This document shows positions 19,897-28,530 of a stretch of 64,000 bases of DNA, piece by piece (the stretch's first letter is position 1; every line of letters begins with the position of its first letter). This DNA comes from Allosphingosinicella indica (GTDB lineage Bacteria; Pseudomonadota; Alphaproteobacteria; Sphingomonadales; Sphingomonadaceae), in assembly GCF_900177405.1 (NCBI RefSeq), contig NZ_LT840185.1, forward strand, positions 620,001-684,000. Direction: 5' to 3'. The notes under the pieces are model-generated. The model worked only from the letters and a program-made list of their open reading frames with translations. It did not search any database and had not been told where the DNA came from. The translations under genes were made by a program, and so were the position numbers.

Positions 19897-20582
19897 TGGC
19901 CGGTGGCGGCTCCCTTGCGGGCGATCTTCTTCTCGGCGCTGGCGGCGGCGTCGAGGCTGTCCATGAGGCTGTCGTTGATCAGCGCGGCCTTGCGCGGCGC
20001 CGGCTGCGCGACCGGGGCCGCCGCCTTGACGACGGCCGCAACCGATTCGAGCCGCGGCGCGGAGGCCTTGATGACGCGCGGTTCGCGCTGCGGCGGCGCG
20101 ACGGTCTCGCGGACCGGAGCCGCCTCGGGCAGCGTGGTCAGGCTTGCGCGGCGGACCAGCGGCGCGGGCTCGCGCTCGGCGGCTTCGGCGGCGGCGGCAT
20201 AGTCACGCGGCGCGATCGCGGGTGCGGCCTGCTGCACCGGCGCTTCCGCCGACGCGAGCTGGACCGTCGTGCGCTCGCCGATCGTCTTGTCGCGCTGGTC
20301 GAAGCGCGCCAGCATCACCTCGTCCTCGAGATACTGGTTGGAGGCGGGCGACGAGAGCGCGAGGATCTCCGCATTCCACTGCTCGAGCTGCGACATCCGC
20401 CCGCGCGTGCCGAGCTCGGTCTGCTTCGATCGGATGTCCTGCTTGGCGAGGATGATCTGCCGCTCCAGGCTCGCCAGTTCGGCGCGCTCCGCGGCGACGT
20501 TCAAGGACAACATATAGCAGCCGAGCGCCGCTCCGGCGACGGCGGCGACCCACGCGACGGGCTTGAATCCACGGGCGATCAT
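19893..20582 (-). CDS. ftsL: Cell division protein FtsL, long form
   Basis: Bitopic membrane protein of the FtsQLB divisome complex. 229 aa, about twice the usual FtsL size. An N-terminal membrane segment ([19 protein letters not shown]) is followed by a coiled-coil-like heptad region ([23 protein letters not shown]...). A long Ala/Pro-rich C-terminal periplasmic tail of about 120 residues is not part of the canonical family. The position between rsmH and ftsI and the ATGA overlaps on both sides support the assignment. Sequence similarity alone would be weak, as usual for FtsL. Confidence 0.88.
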   Translation of the reverse strand: MIARGFKPVAWVAAVAGAALGCYMLSLNVAAERAELASLERQIILAKQDIRSKQTELGTRGRMSQLEQWNAEILALSSPASNQYLEDEVMLARFDQRDKTIGERTTVQLASAEAPVQQAAPAIAPRDYAAAAEAAEREPAPLVRRASLTTLPEAAPVRETVAPPQREPRVIKASAPRLESVAAVVKAAAPVAQPAPRKAALINDSLMDSLDAAASAEKKIARKGAATGQ

Positions 20583-21556
20583 GATGCTGTCCTCTCCTGG
20601 ACATGGGGCCACGGCGACGCTGCCGTGCGGCGCGCGACCCGGAGCGTTGCGGATCGGGCGCGGGGGTTGCGGGCAAGCTCGCCGGCGCCGGGACGGACCG
20701 GCTTGGCGACCGCCTCGAAGCTGGGCGGATGGGCGGCGGCGACCGTGGGGCGATGGCGCGAACCGGCCGGCACGTCGCCGCTCCGCTCCTTCAGGAAGCG
20801 CTTCACCATCCGGTCTTCGAGACTGTGGAAGGTGACGACGGCGAGACGGCCGCCCGGTTTCAGCACCTGCTCCGCCGCTTCCAGCCCGCCCTCGAGCTCG
20901 GCGAGTTCCTCGTTGAGATGGATGCGGATCGCCTGGAAGGTCCGCGTCGCGGGATCCTTCTTCATGCCCGGGTGATGGCCGAGCGCCTTGCGCACGACAT
21001 CGGCAAGCTCGCCGGTGCGCGCCAACGGCCGCGCGGCGACGATGGCGCGGGCGACGCGGCGCGCCTTCGGCTCCTCGCCATAATGATAGAGCACGTCGGC
21101 GATCTCGGCTTCGTCCGCCTCGTTGACGAAATCGGCGGCGCTGCGGCCCGACTGGCTCATCCGCATGTCGAGCGGCCCGTCCGACTGGAACGAGAAGCCG
21201 CGATCGGCGCGATCGAGCTGCATCGACGAGACGCCGATATCGAGCGTCACGCCATCGACTTCGTCCACCCCGTGCGCGGTAAGCGCCTGACGCATCCGGG
21301 AAAAACGCTCCGGAACCAGCGTCAGGCGCCCCCCGCTCGCCGCGATGAGGTCTTCCCCTTCGCGGATTGCATCGGGATCCCGATCGAAAGCGAACAGGCG
21401 CGCCGCCCCGGCATCCAGGATGGCGCGCGCATATCCCCCCGCCCCGAAAGTCCCATCGACGTGGGTCTCGCCGCTAGACACGGCGAGGCCCGCGACCACT
21501 TCGTCGATGAGGACGGGGATGTGCGGGGCGGCGGAATGCATGTCGGCGGGGATCAC
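20579..21556 (-). CDS. rsmH: 16S rRNA m4C1402 N4-methyltransferase
   Basis: SAM-dependent methyltransferase (MraW) that modifies the N4 of C1402 in 16S rRNA. 325 aa. SAM-binding [13 protein letters not shown] near residue 36, then [28 protein letters not shown] and the C-terminal [14 protein letters not shown], all characteristic. The start is GTG at 21556 with a GTGA overlap on the mraZ stop. An in-frame ATG at 21541 is the alternative. The stop overlaps the ftsL start. Confidence 0.97.
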   Translation of the reverse strand: MIPADMHSAAPHIPVLIDEVVAGLAVSSGETHVDGTFGAGGYARAILDAGAARLFAFDRDPDAIREGEDLIAASGGRLTLVPERFSRMRQALTAHGVDEVDGVTLDIGVSSMQLDRADRGFSFQSDGPLDMRMSQSGRSAADFVNEADEAEIADVLYHYGEEPKARRVARAIVAARPLARTGELADVVRKALGHHPGMKKDPATRTFQAIRIHLNEELAELEGGLEAAEQVLKPGGRLAVVTFHSLEDRMVKRFLKERSGDVPAGSRHRPTVAAAHPPSFEAVAKPVRPGAGELARNPRARSATLRVARRTAASPWPHVQERTAS

Positions 21557-22032
21557 AGCGCGATCCCCTTTTCCTCGAGCCGCCAGGCGGCGAGATCGCG
21601 CAGGTCCGCATCGCCGCTGTCGAGCGCGAGACGCGGGTTCCAGATTTCGAAGGTGCCGCCGACGCCGAGGAACAGGGCAAGATCCTCGATCTGGCCCTTG
21701 CGGCGCATCATCGCCGGCAGGATGATCCGGCCGGAGGTGTCGTAAGGCACTTCTTCGGTCAGGCCGAAGGTGCGGCGTGCGCGGGCGTGGTGCGCGGCGG
21801 GGTCGGACCCCTCCTCGATCAGCCGGCGGCGCTCGTTCTCGGCGAAGAGGTTCTTGGCGTAGCCGCGGTCATAGGCGTTGAGGCAGGGCGACACCTCGTG
21901 CATGCCGATGACGATCGCCTTGGCATCGGACCGGCGCTCGACCACTCCACGGATGAACGACGGCACGGACAGACGCCCTTTGGCGTCCACCGCGCTCAGC
22001 GCGCTCCCGTTGAAGAGGTGTTCCAAGTCCAC
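21553..22032 (-). CDS. mraZ: Transcriptional regulator MraZ
   Basis: First gene of the dcw cluster. MraZ is an AbrB-fold DNA-binding protein that represses the dcw promoter in other bacteria by binding repeats upstream of itself. 159 aa with two SpoVT/AbrB-like halves: [18 protein letters not shown] at the N-terminus and [19 protein letters not shown] in the second half. The start is GTG at 22032 with AGGGGG about ten bases upstream. Candidate binding repeats lie at 22164-22207. Confidence 0.96.
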   Translation of the reverse strand: MDLEHLFNGSALSAVDAKGRLSVPSFIRGVVERRSDAKAIVIGMHEVSPCLNAYDRGYAKNLFAENERRRLIEEGSDPAAHHARARRTFGLTEEVPYDTSGRIILPAMMRRKGQIEDLALFLGVGGTFEIWNPRLALDSGDADLRDLAAWRLEEKGIAL

Positions 22033-22361
22033 CCGGCGATGCCCCCTTTGTTACGCACAAGGGCTCCCGCTCGCGGAACGCGCGCCGACGCGCCCCGCGC
22101 TGACATGATCGCCAACGGAAAAAGCCCTGAAACTCGAGCGACGGTGGATAACCGAACGCCCCAGGGGATGGAAGGGGTTTTCATGCCCTACTTGGGGATT
22201 TCATGCCATTACACGGCATTCTTACATGTTTTCGTGGTTTGTTCTACACATATTTCTTGTTCTGTTCACATTTCCGAGGCTGTGGATAAGTCTGTGCAGA
22301 CGATGAAGCGTGGCGTGACGGGGACGACTCCGCGCGCAGGCGCCGGCCAAAATCTCCCCGG
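22033..22361 (-). promoter_or_regulatory. mraZ upstream region: candidate MraZ operator and DnaA boxes
   Basis: 329 bp without a gene. It is relatively AT-rich between about 22190 and 22275. GGGG tracts start at 22164, 22174 and 22194, on a 10-bp period. Two form a 14-bp direct repeat, GGGGTTTTCATGCC (22174-22187) and GGGGATTTCATGCC (22194-22207), spaced by 20 bp. MraZ boxes in Escherichia coli are TGGGN repeats with a 10-bp period, so this is a good operator candidate. A perfect DnaA box (TGTGGATAA, 22281-22289) and an 8/9 match (GGTGGATAA, 22143-22151) flank it. No confident -35/-10 was identified. Confidence 0.5.
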
Positions 22362-22655
22362 TCAGCGGACCGGTTCGTTCACCCGCGCGGGGTTGGGCGT
22401 GATCGTCGGTTCAGGCTCAGGCGCAGTCGCGATGGCGTTGGTCTCTGACCCCCCCGGAGCGACGCCGAGCTCCGCCAGCGGCTCTTTGGGCGCCGGGGCG
22501 GGAGACGGCTCGGCCGGCTCGGAATCGGTCCGCGCACGTTCGATCGTGTTCGCGGTGATCGGCGCTTCTTCGCTCGGATTGGTGAACACTGCCGCGAGCA
22601 GCACCAATACGAAAACGAAGGCGAGCCCCGTCAGGCCAATGCGGACGCGCTGCAT
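22362..22655 (-). CDS. Small single-pass membrane protein with Pro/Glu-rich tail
   Basis: About 97 aa. It has a basic N-terminus (MQRVRIG), one membrane segment (LTGLAFVFVLVLLAAVF) and a Glu/Pro/Ala-rich tail containing EPAEPSPAPAPKEP. Type II topology, with the tail in the periplasm, is predicted from the positive-inside rule. The start could be ATG at 22655 (AAGGA about 12 bases upstream) or the in-frame ATG at 22691. Function unknown. It is divergent from the lipoprotein gene at 22820 and lies upstream of the mraZ promoter region on the same strand. Confidence 0.7.
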   Translation of the reverse strand: MQRVRIGLTGLAFVFVLVLLAAVFTNPSEEAPITANTIERARTDSEPAEPSPAPAPKEPLAELGVAPGGSETNAIATAPEPEPTITPNPARVNEPVR

Positions 22656-22819
22656 CCCCCGACCATATCCTTCGCCGTTGAAACCAGCCATGAATGCTAA
22701 CCGCTGTCGGGACGCTTGTCGAACCCTGCCGACCGTTCGTCGAAACGCAAAGCTTGCAGCGCTATACCGCAATGCAAAAATACTTGACGATTTCACGGGC
22801 AACGGCGAAGGGGCCGCGC

Positions 22820-23203
22820 ATGGCTATATCGTATCGTATACTCGCAGCCGCCCCGGTCGCGGCGCTCTTCGCCCTCGCGGGCTGCAACACCGAGCCGGAG
22901 ACCATCGTCGCCGGGCAGGACGATCCGCAGGCGGCGGATCTGGCGGAGGCGCCCCCCGTGGAGCTGCCGCCCTCGATCGCCGCGACCCGCACGTATCGCT
23001 GCAAGGACAACAGCCTCCTTTATGCGGACTATTACACCAACAACACCGTGCAGGTCCGTGCCAAGCGCACCGACGAGCCGGTCATCCTTACCACGGAAAC
23101 CGGCACCCCGCCGTTCACCGCGGAAGGCTATTCGATCAGCGCCAACGCCGATCAGGTCACCTACACCGCGCCGGGCAAGGGCACCCAGAGCTGCCACGTC
23201 TAA
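22820..23203 (+). CDS. Lipoprotein with MliC-like domain
   Basis: Predicted lipoprotein of 127 aa. The signal peptide [22 protein letters not shown] ends in the lipobox LAGC, followed by an acidic linker. The C-terminal domain from [18 protein letters not shown] to QSCHV has two cysteines placed as in MliC/PliC membrane-bound inhibitors of c-type lysozyme. That assignment is inferred from pattern and not certain. GAAGGGG precedes the ATG at 22820 with good spacing. A strong intrinsic terminator follows at 23225. Confidence 0.8.
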   Translation: MAISYRILAAAPVAALFALAGCNTEPETIVAGQDDPQAADLAEAPPVELPPSIAATRTYRCKDNSLLYADYYTNNTVQVRAKRTDEPVILTTETGTPPFTAEGYSISANADQVTYTAPGKGTQSCHV

Positions 23204-23224
23204 ACGCGCGAATGCATCCAACCG

Positions 23225-23266
23225 AAAGGCCGGCGAAGGAATGCCTTCGCCGGCCTTTTGTTTTTC
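23225..23266 (+). terminator. Intrinsic terminator after the lipoprotein gene
   Basis: Perfect 15-bp stem, AAAGGCCGGCGAAGG (23225-23239) and its complement at 23244-23258, with a 4-base AATG loop and TTGTTTTT after the stem. Confidence 0.93.
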
Positions 23267-23298
23267 GGGCCTGAAAGTCCCTACGCGAACCTCGCATA

Positions 23299-23326
23299 AG
23301 CCCCTCCCCTTGATGGGGAGGGGTTT
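23299..23326. repeat. Short palindromic repeat
   Basis: CCCCTCCCC (23301-23309) and GGGGAGGGG (23315-23323) form a perfect 9-bp stem with a 5-base loop, extended by AAG and TTT outside. It is related in sequence to the outer arms of the repeats in murD and the murE-murF gap. Confidence 0.7.
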
Positions 23327-23555
23327 GCGCTCGACCATGTCCTACACCTTGGATTTCTGCGACAACATTCGGCTCTTTCGCATCGCCCGCATGAAAATCG
23401 CTCGCCGCCACCCCCATGATCAGTGCGAACATTGGGAACATTCGCGCCTCGCGCATCGTCCCGTCCGACTCCTCAGCCTCTACGAATGGACGTCGCTGAA
23501 ATTCCCCTGCCGCGCCCCTTCGACAAATGGCGGGGGATCGGCTAGGCGCGCGGCC
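23327..23555. other. Gene-free stretch upstream of purL
   Basis: About 230 bp with no convincing reading frame. The heptamer GAACATT occurs twice (23427-23433 and 23436-23442) inside a longer imperfect inverted repeat with arms GCGAA and TTCGC. It could be an operator for purL, but no known consensus was matched and no clear promoter hexamers were seen. Confidence 0.4.
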
Positions 23556-25706
23556 ATGAGCCAGATCACCCCCGAAATCGTCGCCGAGCACGGCCTGTCC
23601 CCGGAAGAATATGAGCGCGTCCTCGGCGCGCTGGGACGCGAGCCGAACCTCACCGAACTCGGCATATTCTCGGTGATGTGGTCGGAGCATTGCAGCTACA
23701 AATCGAGCCGCATCCACCTCAAGAAACTGCCCACCGAGGCACCCTGGGTGATCTGCGGCCCCGGCGAGAATGCGGGCGTCATCGACATCGGCGACGGTCA
23801 GGCGGCGATCTTCAAGATGGAGAGCCACAACCATCCCTCGTACATCGAGCCTTATCAGGGCGCGGCGACTGGCGTGGGCGGCATCCTGCGCGACGTCTTC
23901 ACCATGGGCGCGCGACCGGTCGCCAACATGAACGCGCTCCGCTTCGGCCGGCCCGATCATCCCAAGATGCGCCACCTGATCGCGGGCGTCGTCCATGGCA
24001 TCGGCGGCTACGGCAATTGCGTCGGCGTGCCGACCGTCGGCGGCGAGGTGAACTTCCATTCCGCCTATGACGGCAACATCCTCGTCAACGCGATGACCGT
24101 GGGCGTCGCCGATACCGACAAGATCTTCTATTCGGCCGCATCGGGCGTCGGTAATCCGATCGTCTATGTCGGCTCCAAGACCGGCCGCGACGGCATTCAC
24201 GGCGCGACGATGGCCTCCGCCGATTTCGGCGAGGATGCCGACGAGAAGCGCCCTACCGTCCAGGTCGGCGATCCCTTCACCGAAAAGCTGCTCATCGAGG
24301 CGTGCCTCGAGCTGATGGCCTCCGACGCGATCGTGGCGATCCAGGATATGGGCGCCGCGGGCCTCACCTCCTCCAGCGTCGAGATGGCGTCCAAGGGCGG
24401 CGTCGGGCTGCTGCTCGACATGAACAAGGTGCCGCAGCGCGAAGCCGGCATGACCGCCTACGAAATGATGCTGTCGGAATCGCAGGAGCGGATGCTGATG
24501 GTGCTGAAGCCCGGCCGCGAAGCCGAGGCCGAGGCGATTTTCCACAAATGGGAGCTGGATTTCGCGGTGATCGGCGAAGTCACCGACACCGGCCGGATGA
24601 TCCTCGTCCACAATGGCGAAACCGTCTGCGACATCCCCCTCGCCCCGCTCGCCGACGATGCGCCGCTTTATGATCGCCCGCACGTGCCGACGCCGAAGCG
24701 CGCGCCGCTGGCGGATGTGCCGGAGAGCGCCGACATCGGCGCCGACCTGCTGACCGTGATGGCATCGCCCGACATCGCCAGCCGCCGCTGGATCTGGGAG
24801 CAGTATGACCACATGGTCGGCGCGGACACCGTCCAGCGCCCCGGCGGCGACGCCGCGGTGGTGCGCATCCACGGCACCGCCAAGGGCCTTGCCATCACCA
24901 CCGATTGCACTCCGCGCTATTGCTTCGCCGATCCGGCCGAGGGCGGCAAGCAAGCGGTGGCCGAGGCCTATCGCAACCTCTCCGCGGTCGGCGCGACGCC
25001 GCTCGCCGTCACCAACTGCCTCAACTTCGCCAACCCGCAGCGCCCCGAGATCATGGGTCAGATCGTCGGCTGCCTGGAGGGCATGAGTGAGGCATGCCGC
25101 GCGCTCGACTTCCCGATCGTGTCGGGCAACGTCAGCCTCTACAACGAGAGCAAGGCGACCGGCGGCGGCTCCGCCATCCTGCCGACACCCGCGATCGGCG
25201 GCGTCGGTCTGCTCGCCGACTGGTCGAAGAGCGCGACCATCGCCTTCAAGGGCGAAGGCGAAGGCATCTGGCTGATCGGCACGCCAAAGGGTCATCTCGG
25301 TCAGTCGATCTGGCTGCGCGAGGTCCATGGCCGCGAGGAGGGCCCGCCGCCGCCGGTCGATCTCGCCACCGAAAAGGCAAATGCCGAAAAGGTCCGCGCG
25401 CTGATCGCCGAGGGCCGCGTCACCGCCGTCCACGACGTGTCTGACGGCGGCGTTCTGGTCGCGGTCGCCGAGATGGCGCTGGCCGGCAATGTCGGAGCGC
25501 GGCTCGACGGCTTCGACAATGCCGCCGACGCGTTCGGCGAGGACCAGGGCTGCTACATCGTCACCGCGACCGGCGACATCCCCGGTGCCCGCCGGATCGG
25601 CACCACCGGCGGCGACAGCGTCGGAGGGGTTTCGCTCGATGCGCTGCGCCAGGCGCATGAGGGTTTCTTCCCGAAGCTGATGGGCGCCGACGCCGCGCTC
25701 GCCTGA
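23556..25706 (+). CDS. purL: Phosphoribosylformylglycinamidine synthase subunit PurL
   Basis: Purine biosynthesis enzyme that converts FGAR to FGAM using ATP and ammonia delivered by PurQ with PurS. 716 aa, the small PurL type rather than the roughly 1300-aa fused enzyme. Visible are [14 protein letters not shown] near the N-terminus, [27 protein letters not shown] (ATP and metal site), MQDMGAAG-like [17 protein letters not shown], the second-half [13 protein letters not shown] and [11 protein letters not shown], and VHDVSDGG. The start is taken at MSQITPEIV. purS and purQ are not in this window. bfd follows 69 bp downstream. Confidence 0.97.
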   Translation: MSQITPEIVAEHGLSPEEYERVLGALGREPNLTELGIFSVMWSEHCSYKSSRIHLKKLPTEAPWVICGPGENAGVIDIGDGQAAIFKMESHNHPSYIEPYQGAATGVGGILRDVFTMGARPVANMNALRFGRPDHPKMRHLIAGVVHGIGGYGNCVGVPTVGGEVNFHSAYDGNILVNAMTVGVADTDKIFYSAASGVGNPIVYVGSKTGRDGIHGATMASADFGEDADEKRPTVQVGDPFTEKLLIEACLELMASDAIVAIQDMGAAGLTSSSVEMASKGGVGLLLDMNKVPQREAGMTAYEMMLSESQERMLMVLKPGREAEAEAIFHKWELDFAVIGEVTDTGRMILVHNGETVCDIPLAPLADDAPLYDRPHVPTPKRAPLADVPESADIGADLLTVMASPDIASRRWIWEQYDHMVGADTVQRPGGDAAVVRIHGTAKGLAITTDCTPRYCFADPAEGGKQAVAEAYRNLSAVGATPLAVTNCLNFANPQRPEIMGQIVGCLEGMSEACRALDFPIVSGNVSLYNESKATGGGSAILPTPAIGGVGLLADWSKSATIAFKGEGEGIWLIGTPKGHLGQSIWLREVHGREEGPPPPVDLATEKANAEKVRALIAEGRVTAVHDVSDGGVLVAVAEMALAGNVGARLDGFDNAADAFGEDQGCYIVTATGDIPGARRIGTTGGDSVGGVSLDALRQAHEGFFPKLMGADAALA

Positions 25707-25728
25707 GCGACCGCATAATAAAACTATT

Positions 25729-25747
25729 GAGACACATTCGCATTATC
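25729..25747. promoter_or_regulatory. Candidate Fur-type operator upstream of bfd
   Basis: On the minus strand, GATAATGCGAATGTGTCTC matches the 19-bp Fur consensus GATAATGATAATCATTATC at 13 of 19 positions. It lies about 28 bp before the bfd start, in a promoter-like AT-rich stretch. The octamer TAATGCGA recurs in the candidate operator of the PepSY operon at 34420-34438. Iron control fits bfd, but the true regulator (Fur, Irr or another) is unknown. Confidence 0.4.
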
Positions 25748-25775
25748 GGTAAAGGTGATTCGTCTGGAGGGGCGA

Positions 25776-25946
25776 ATGGTCGTCTGCGTTTGCAATGCTC
25801 TCAAGGAATGCGATGTCCGCCGCGCCGCGCGGGGTGGCGCAGGTTGTCCGACCAGCGCCTATCGCGCGCTCGGTCGTAAGCCCCGCTGCGGACAATGTTT
25901 TTCCTTCGCGCGAGAATTGATCGCCGCGGAAACTGCTTCTGCTTAG
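25776..25946 (+). CDS. bfd: Bacterioferritin-associated (2Fe-2S) ferredoxin
   Basis: Small [2Fe-2S] protein that reduces the ferric core of bacterioferritin so that iron can be released. 56 aa. The four ligand cysteines are in CVCN at the N-terminus and CGQC near residue 40, the CXC...CXXC spacing of Bfd. The start is fixed by a strong GGAGG five to six bases before ATG at 25776. bfr follows 84 bp downstream, so the two genes probably act together. A Fur-like site lies just upstream. Confidence 0.93.
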   Translation: MVVCVCNALKECDVRRAARGGAGCPTSAYRALGRKPRCGQCFSFARELIAAETASA

Positions 25947-26030
25947 CAAAAACGATTGAATCGAAAGCATTTTTTCGTTTCAATTCTTGTGCGGCATTGG
26001 TTATGCGCACGCCTCTGACAGGAGGCCATC

Positions 26031-26516
26031 ATGCGCGGCGACCCCAAGGTCATCGAATTTCTCAATGAATCGCTCAAGAATGAGCTGACTGCGGTCAATC
26101 AATATTGGCTGCACTATCGCCTGCTCGATCATTGGGGCGTGCAGCGGCTCGCCGAATTCGAGCGGCACGAGTCGATCGACGAGATGAAGCATGCCGATCA
26201 GCTCTCCGAGCGGATCCTGTTTCTCGATGGCTTGCCCAACTTCCAGCTCCTCGGCCGCCTCCGCATCGGCGAAAGCGTCGAAGAGGTTTTGAAGTCCGAC
26301 CTCGCGCTGGAGGAAGAAGCCGTCGTTCAGCTCAAGGGCGCGATCGAATATTGCGAGAGCGTGCGGGACTATGTCAGCCGCGATCTCTTCGCCGAAATCC
26401 TCGCCTCCGAGGAAGAGCATGTCGACACGCTCGAGCGCCAGTTCGACATGATCGAGCGGATGGGCATCCAGAATTACATCCAGCTCAATTCCAAGCCGGC
26501 CGAAGAGCAGGAGTAA
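26031..26516 (+). CDS. bfr: Bacterioferritin
   Basis: 24-subunit haem-containing iron-storage protein. 161 aa. All ferroxidase ligands are in the canonical positions: Glu18, Glu51, His54, Glu94, Glu127 and His130. The haem-ligand methionine is Met52 (in SIDEMKHAD). GGAGG lies seven bases before the ATG at 26031. It is paired with bfd immediately upstream. A palindromic repeat of the GAGCTTGTCGAAG type follows the stop codon. Confidence 0.98.
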   Translation: MRGDPKVIEFLNESLKNELTAVNQYWLHYRLLDHWGVQRLAEFERHESIDEMKHADQLSERILFLDGLPNFQLLGRLRIGESVEEVLKSDLALEEEAVVQLKGAIEYCESVRDYVSRDLFAEILASEEEHVDTLERQFDMIERMGIQNYIQLNSKPAEEQE

Positions 26517-26537
26517 CCGGCGATCGCTCCCGACCGC

Positions 26538-26616
26538 TCAGGCTGAGCTTGTCGAAGCCTTGCCCTTGCTCTGGGCGCTGGGAGGAAGACAGGACAGTCC
26601 TTCGACTAGCTCAGGA
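26538..26616. repeat. Palindromic repeat between bfr and the Hpt gene
   Basis: Left arm TCAGGCTGAGCTTGTCGAAG (26538-26557) and right arm CTTCGACTAGCTCAGGA (26600-26616) are inverted copies with one or two mismatches, separated by about 42 bp. This GAGCTTGTCGAAG type of arm is widespread between genes in sphingomonads and other alphaproteobacteria (from general knowledge). It lies between two convergent genes and may help end transcription. Confidence 0.7.
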
Positions 26617-26630
26617 CCGGCGGTGTTTGT

Positions 26631-27026
26631 TCAGCCGCGTACCCGCCGCCGCTCGGCGAGCGGGTTGACCTCGCGCTCCACTAGATCGACCGTCTCGCGA
26701 TAGAGCGGACGCAGGCGCGACACCGCAGGGATCAGCTCGTCGGGAAAGACGCGCATCTCGATCGCGCGGCGCGCGGTCGTCTCGATCGTCTCGGCGAGTT
26801 CGCTCAGCGGCGCAGCGCCCAGCTCGTGCGCACCGGTCTCCAGCGTCTGCGCGGGGCGGACCAGCGCCGCGGCGTCGCGGCGGCGCATCGCCTGCTCGAT
26901 CCGCTCGATCGCGGTCTCGCCGTCCTCGCGGAAATAGCCGAGGATGCGGATGAATCCCGGCCCCATCTCCGCCCGCGCGCGCGCGAAGATGTCCCAATCG
27001 ATGATCGACGAATCGCTGTCCTGCAC
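26631..27026 (-). CDS. Degenerate Hpt-domain protein lacking the phospho-histidine
   Basis: 131 aa, all-helical, covering a histidine-phosphotransfer (Hpt) fold. The family core normally reads AHTLKG-SS-x-LGA-x-x-LSEL. Here the matching stretch is PAQTLETGAHELGAAPLSEL, so the phosphorylatable His is Gln60 (codon CAG at 26847-26849) and the conserved Lys is Glu63. The protein therefore cannot act as a standard phosphorelay intermediate and may be a docking or inhibitory partner. The start is taken as GTG at 27026 (no upstream ATG in a plausible place), with a weak ribosome site. Neighbour der on the same strand ends 92 bp upstream. Confidence 0.7.
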   Translation of the reverse strand: MQDSDSSIIDWDIFARARAEMGPGFIRILGYFREDGETAIERIEQAMRRRDAAALVRPAQTLETGAHELGAAPLSELAETIETTARRAIEMRVFPDELIPAVSRLRPLYRETVDLVEREVNPLAERRRVRG

Positions 27027-27118
27027 GGCTTTGCTGTCCACTGGCTGGCGGACGGCAAGGAATAGGCCCAGCCGGTAAACAGTCGATTGACGAAATGGAC
27101 GGGAGAGCCCGCCAAACT

Positions 27119-28477
27119 TCAGCGATCGAACGGATTTTGCGGTGCGCGGAGCGTCAGGCGGATGGGCACGCCGTGGAAGTCGAACTTCTTGCGCATGCCG
27201 TTCACCAGATAGCGCCGGTAGCTCTCGGGAAGCTGGTCGACCCGCGTGCCGAACAGCACGAAGCTGGGCGGCCGCGTCTTGGCCTGGGTGATGTAGCGCA
27301 GCTTGATCCGCTTGCCGCCCGGCGCCGGTGGCGGGTTCTTTTCCGCGGCATCCTCCAGAAACCGGTTGAGCTGCCCGGTTGTGACACGCCGCGACCAGGT
27401 GTCGCGCAGCTCGAATGCCGCGCCAACGAGCGTGTCGAGCCCTTTGCCGGTGCGCGCCGAGACGGCGAGCAGCGGCACGCCCGGCGCCTGTGCCAGCCCC
27501 TCGCCCAGCGCCGCGCGGACGCCCTGGAACAGCGAGCTCTGGTTTTCCGCGACGTCCCATTTGTTGAGCGCGATGATGAGCGCGCGCCCTTCCTGCAGCA
27601 CCTGATCCGCGATCTTCAGATCCTGCAGTTCCAGCCCGAGCGTCGCATCGAGCAGCAGTACGACCACTTCGGCGAAATCGACCGCGCGGCGCGCGTCGGC
27701 CACGGAGAGCTTCTCCAGCTTGTCCTGCACCCGCGCCTTCTTGCGCATGCCCGCGGTGTCGATCAGCCGCACCGGGCGCGGCCCGTCCGGCCCCAGCCAT
27801 TCCCATTCGATGGCGATCGAATCGCGGGTGATGCCGGCTTCCGGCCCGGTGATCAGCCGCTCCTGTTCGAGCAGACGATTGATGAGCGTCGACTTGCCCG
27901 CATTCGGCCGCCCGACGATGGCAAGCTTGAGCGGCCCGTTCTCGTCCTCCCCTTCCGCATCCTCCGCTTCGTCGCCTTCGCGCTCGAGATAGGGAAGCAG
28001 CGACTGGAAGAGGTCGGCGATGCCCTCGCCATGCTCGGCGCTGATCGCGATTGGCTCGTCGAAACCCAGTGCGTAGGATTCGAGCAGGCCGCTCTCCGCC
28101 GCCCGACCCTCGGCCTTGTTGGCGGCGAGCACGACCGGCGTGTCCTCGCTCCGCAGCCAGCGCGCGATCTCCTCGTCGAGCGGGGTCACCCCGGCGCGGC
28201 CGTCGATCAGAAACAGCGCGGCATCGGCCTCGCGCACCGCGGCCATCGTCTGCGCGCGCATCCGGCCCGGCAGCGTATCGGGATCCTCGTCCTCGTACCC
28301 CGCCGTGTCGATGACGCGGAACTGGAGGCCAAGCAGATCGGCATCGCCCTCGCGCCGATCGCGGGTCACCCCCGGCCGGTCATCGACCAGCGCGAGCTTC
28401 TTGCCCACCAGCCGGTTGAACAGCGTGGACTTGCCGACATTGGGACGGCCGACGATCGCGACGGTGGGCTTTGCCAT
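27119..28477 (-). CDS. der: Ribosome biogenesis GTPase Der (EngA)
   Basis: Essential double-GTPase needed for 50S ribosomal subunit maturation. 452 aa. Two tandem G domains, with P-loops GRPNVGKS near the N-terminus and GRPNAGKS in the middle, G3 motifs DTAGYED and DTAGMRK, and G4 motifs NKAE and NKWD. An acidic linker joins the domains and a C-terminal KH-like domain follows (KLRYITQAKTRPPSFVLF). ATG at 28477 (MAKPTVAIV) is chosen, with AGGG upstream. An in-frame GTP-type upstream start at 28495 is less likely. Confidence 0.97.
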   Translation of the reverse strand: MAKPTVAIVGRPNVGKSTLFNRLVGKKLALVDDRPGVTRDRREGDADLLGLQFRVIDTAGYEDEDPDTLPGRMRAQTMAAVREADAALFLIDGRAGVTPLDEEIARWLRSEDTPVVLAANKAEGRAAESGLLESYALGFDEPIAISAEHGEGIADLFQSLLPYLEREGDEAEDAEGEDENGPLKLAIVGRPNAGKSTLINRLLEQERLITGPEAGITRDSIAIEWEWLGPDGPRPVRLIDTAGMRKKARVQDKLEKLSVADARRAVDFAEVVVLLLDATLGLELQDLKIADQVLQEGRALIIALNKWDVAENQSSLFQGVRAALGEGLAQAPGVPLLAVSARTGKGLDTLVGAAFELRDTWSRRVTTGQLNRFLEDAAEKNPPPAPGGKRIKLRYITQAKTRPPSFVLFGTRVDQLPESYRRYLVNGMRKKFDFHGVPIRLTLRAPQNPFDR

Positions 28478-28530
28478 GCCGGTGCCCTGGGGCAAGCGAG
28501 GCAGCCGGTCAATGGCAGGCTAGGCCCGCG

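Noticed and set aside
22143-22289. Chromosome origin suggested by two DnaA boxes
   Set aside because: Only two boxes are present, no AT-rich unwinding element is obvious, and the usual alphaproteobacterial origin neighbours are absent. Regulatory use at mraZ is simpler.
21787-23274. A 495-codon plus-strand open frame running through mraZ and the lipoprotein region
   Set aside because: It crosses the mraZ gene, its control region and another real gene, shows no domain, and changes composition along its length.
23427-23442. SOS (LexA) box from the repeated GAACATT
   Set aside because: The alphaproteobacterial SOS box is GAAC-N7-GAAC, whereas here the spacer is 5 bases.
23157-25658. An 833-codon open frame on the minus strand antisense to purL
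   Set aside because: It is a shadow of the high GC content. The purL frame carries all family motifs, while the antisense frame has none and has a skewed composition rich in His, Asp and Arg.
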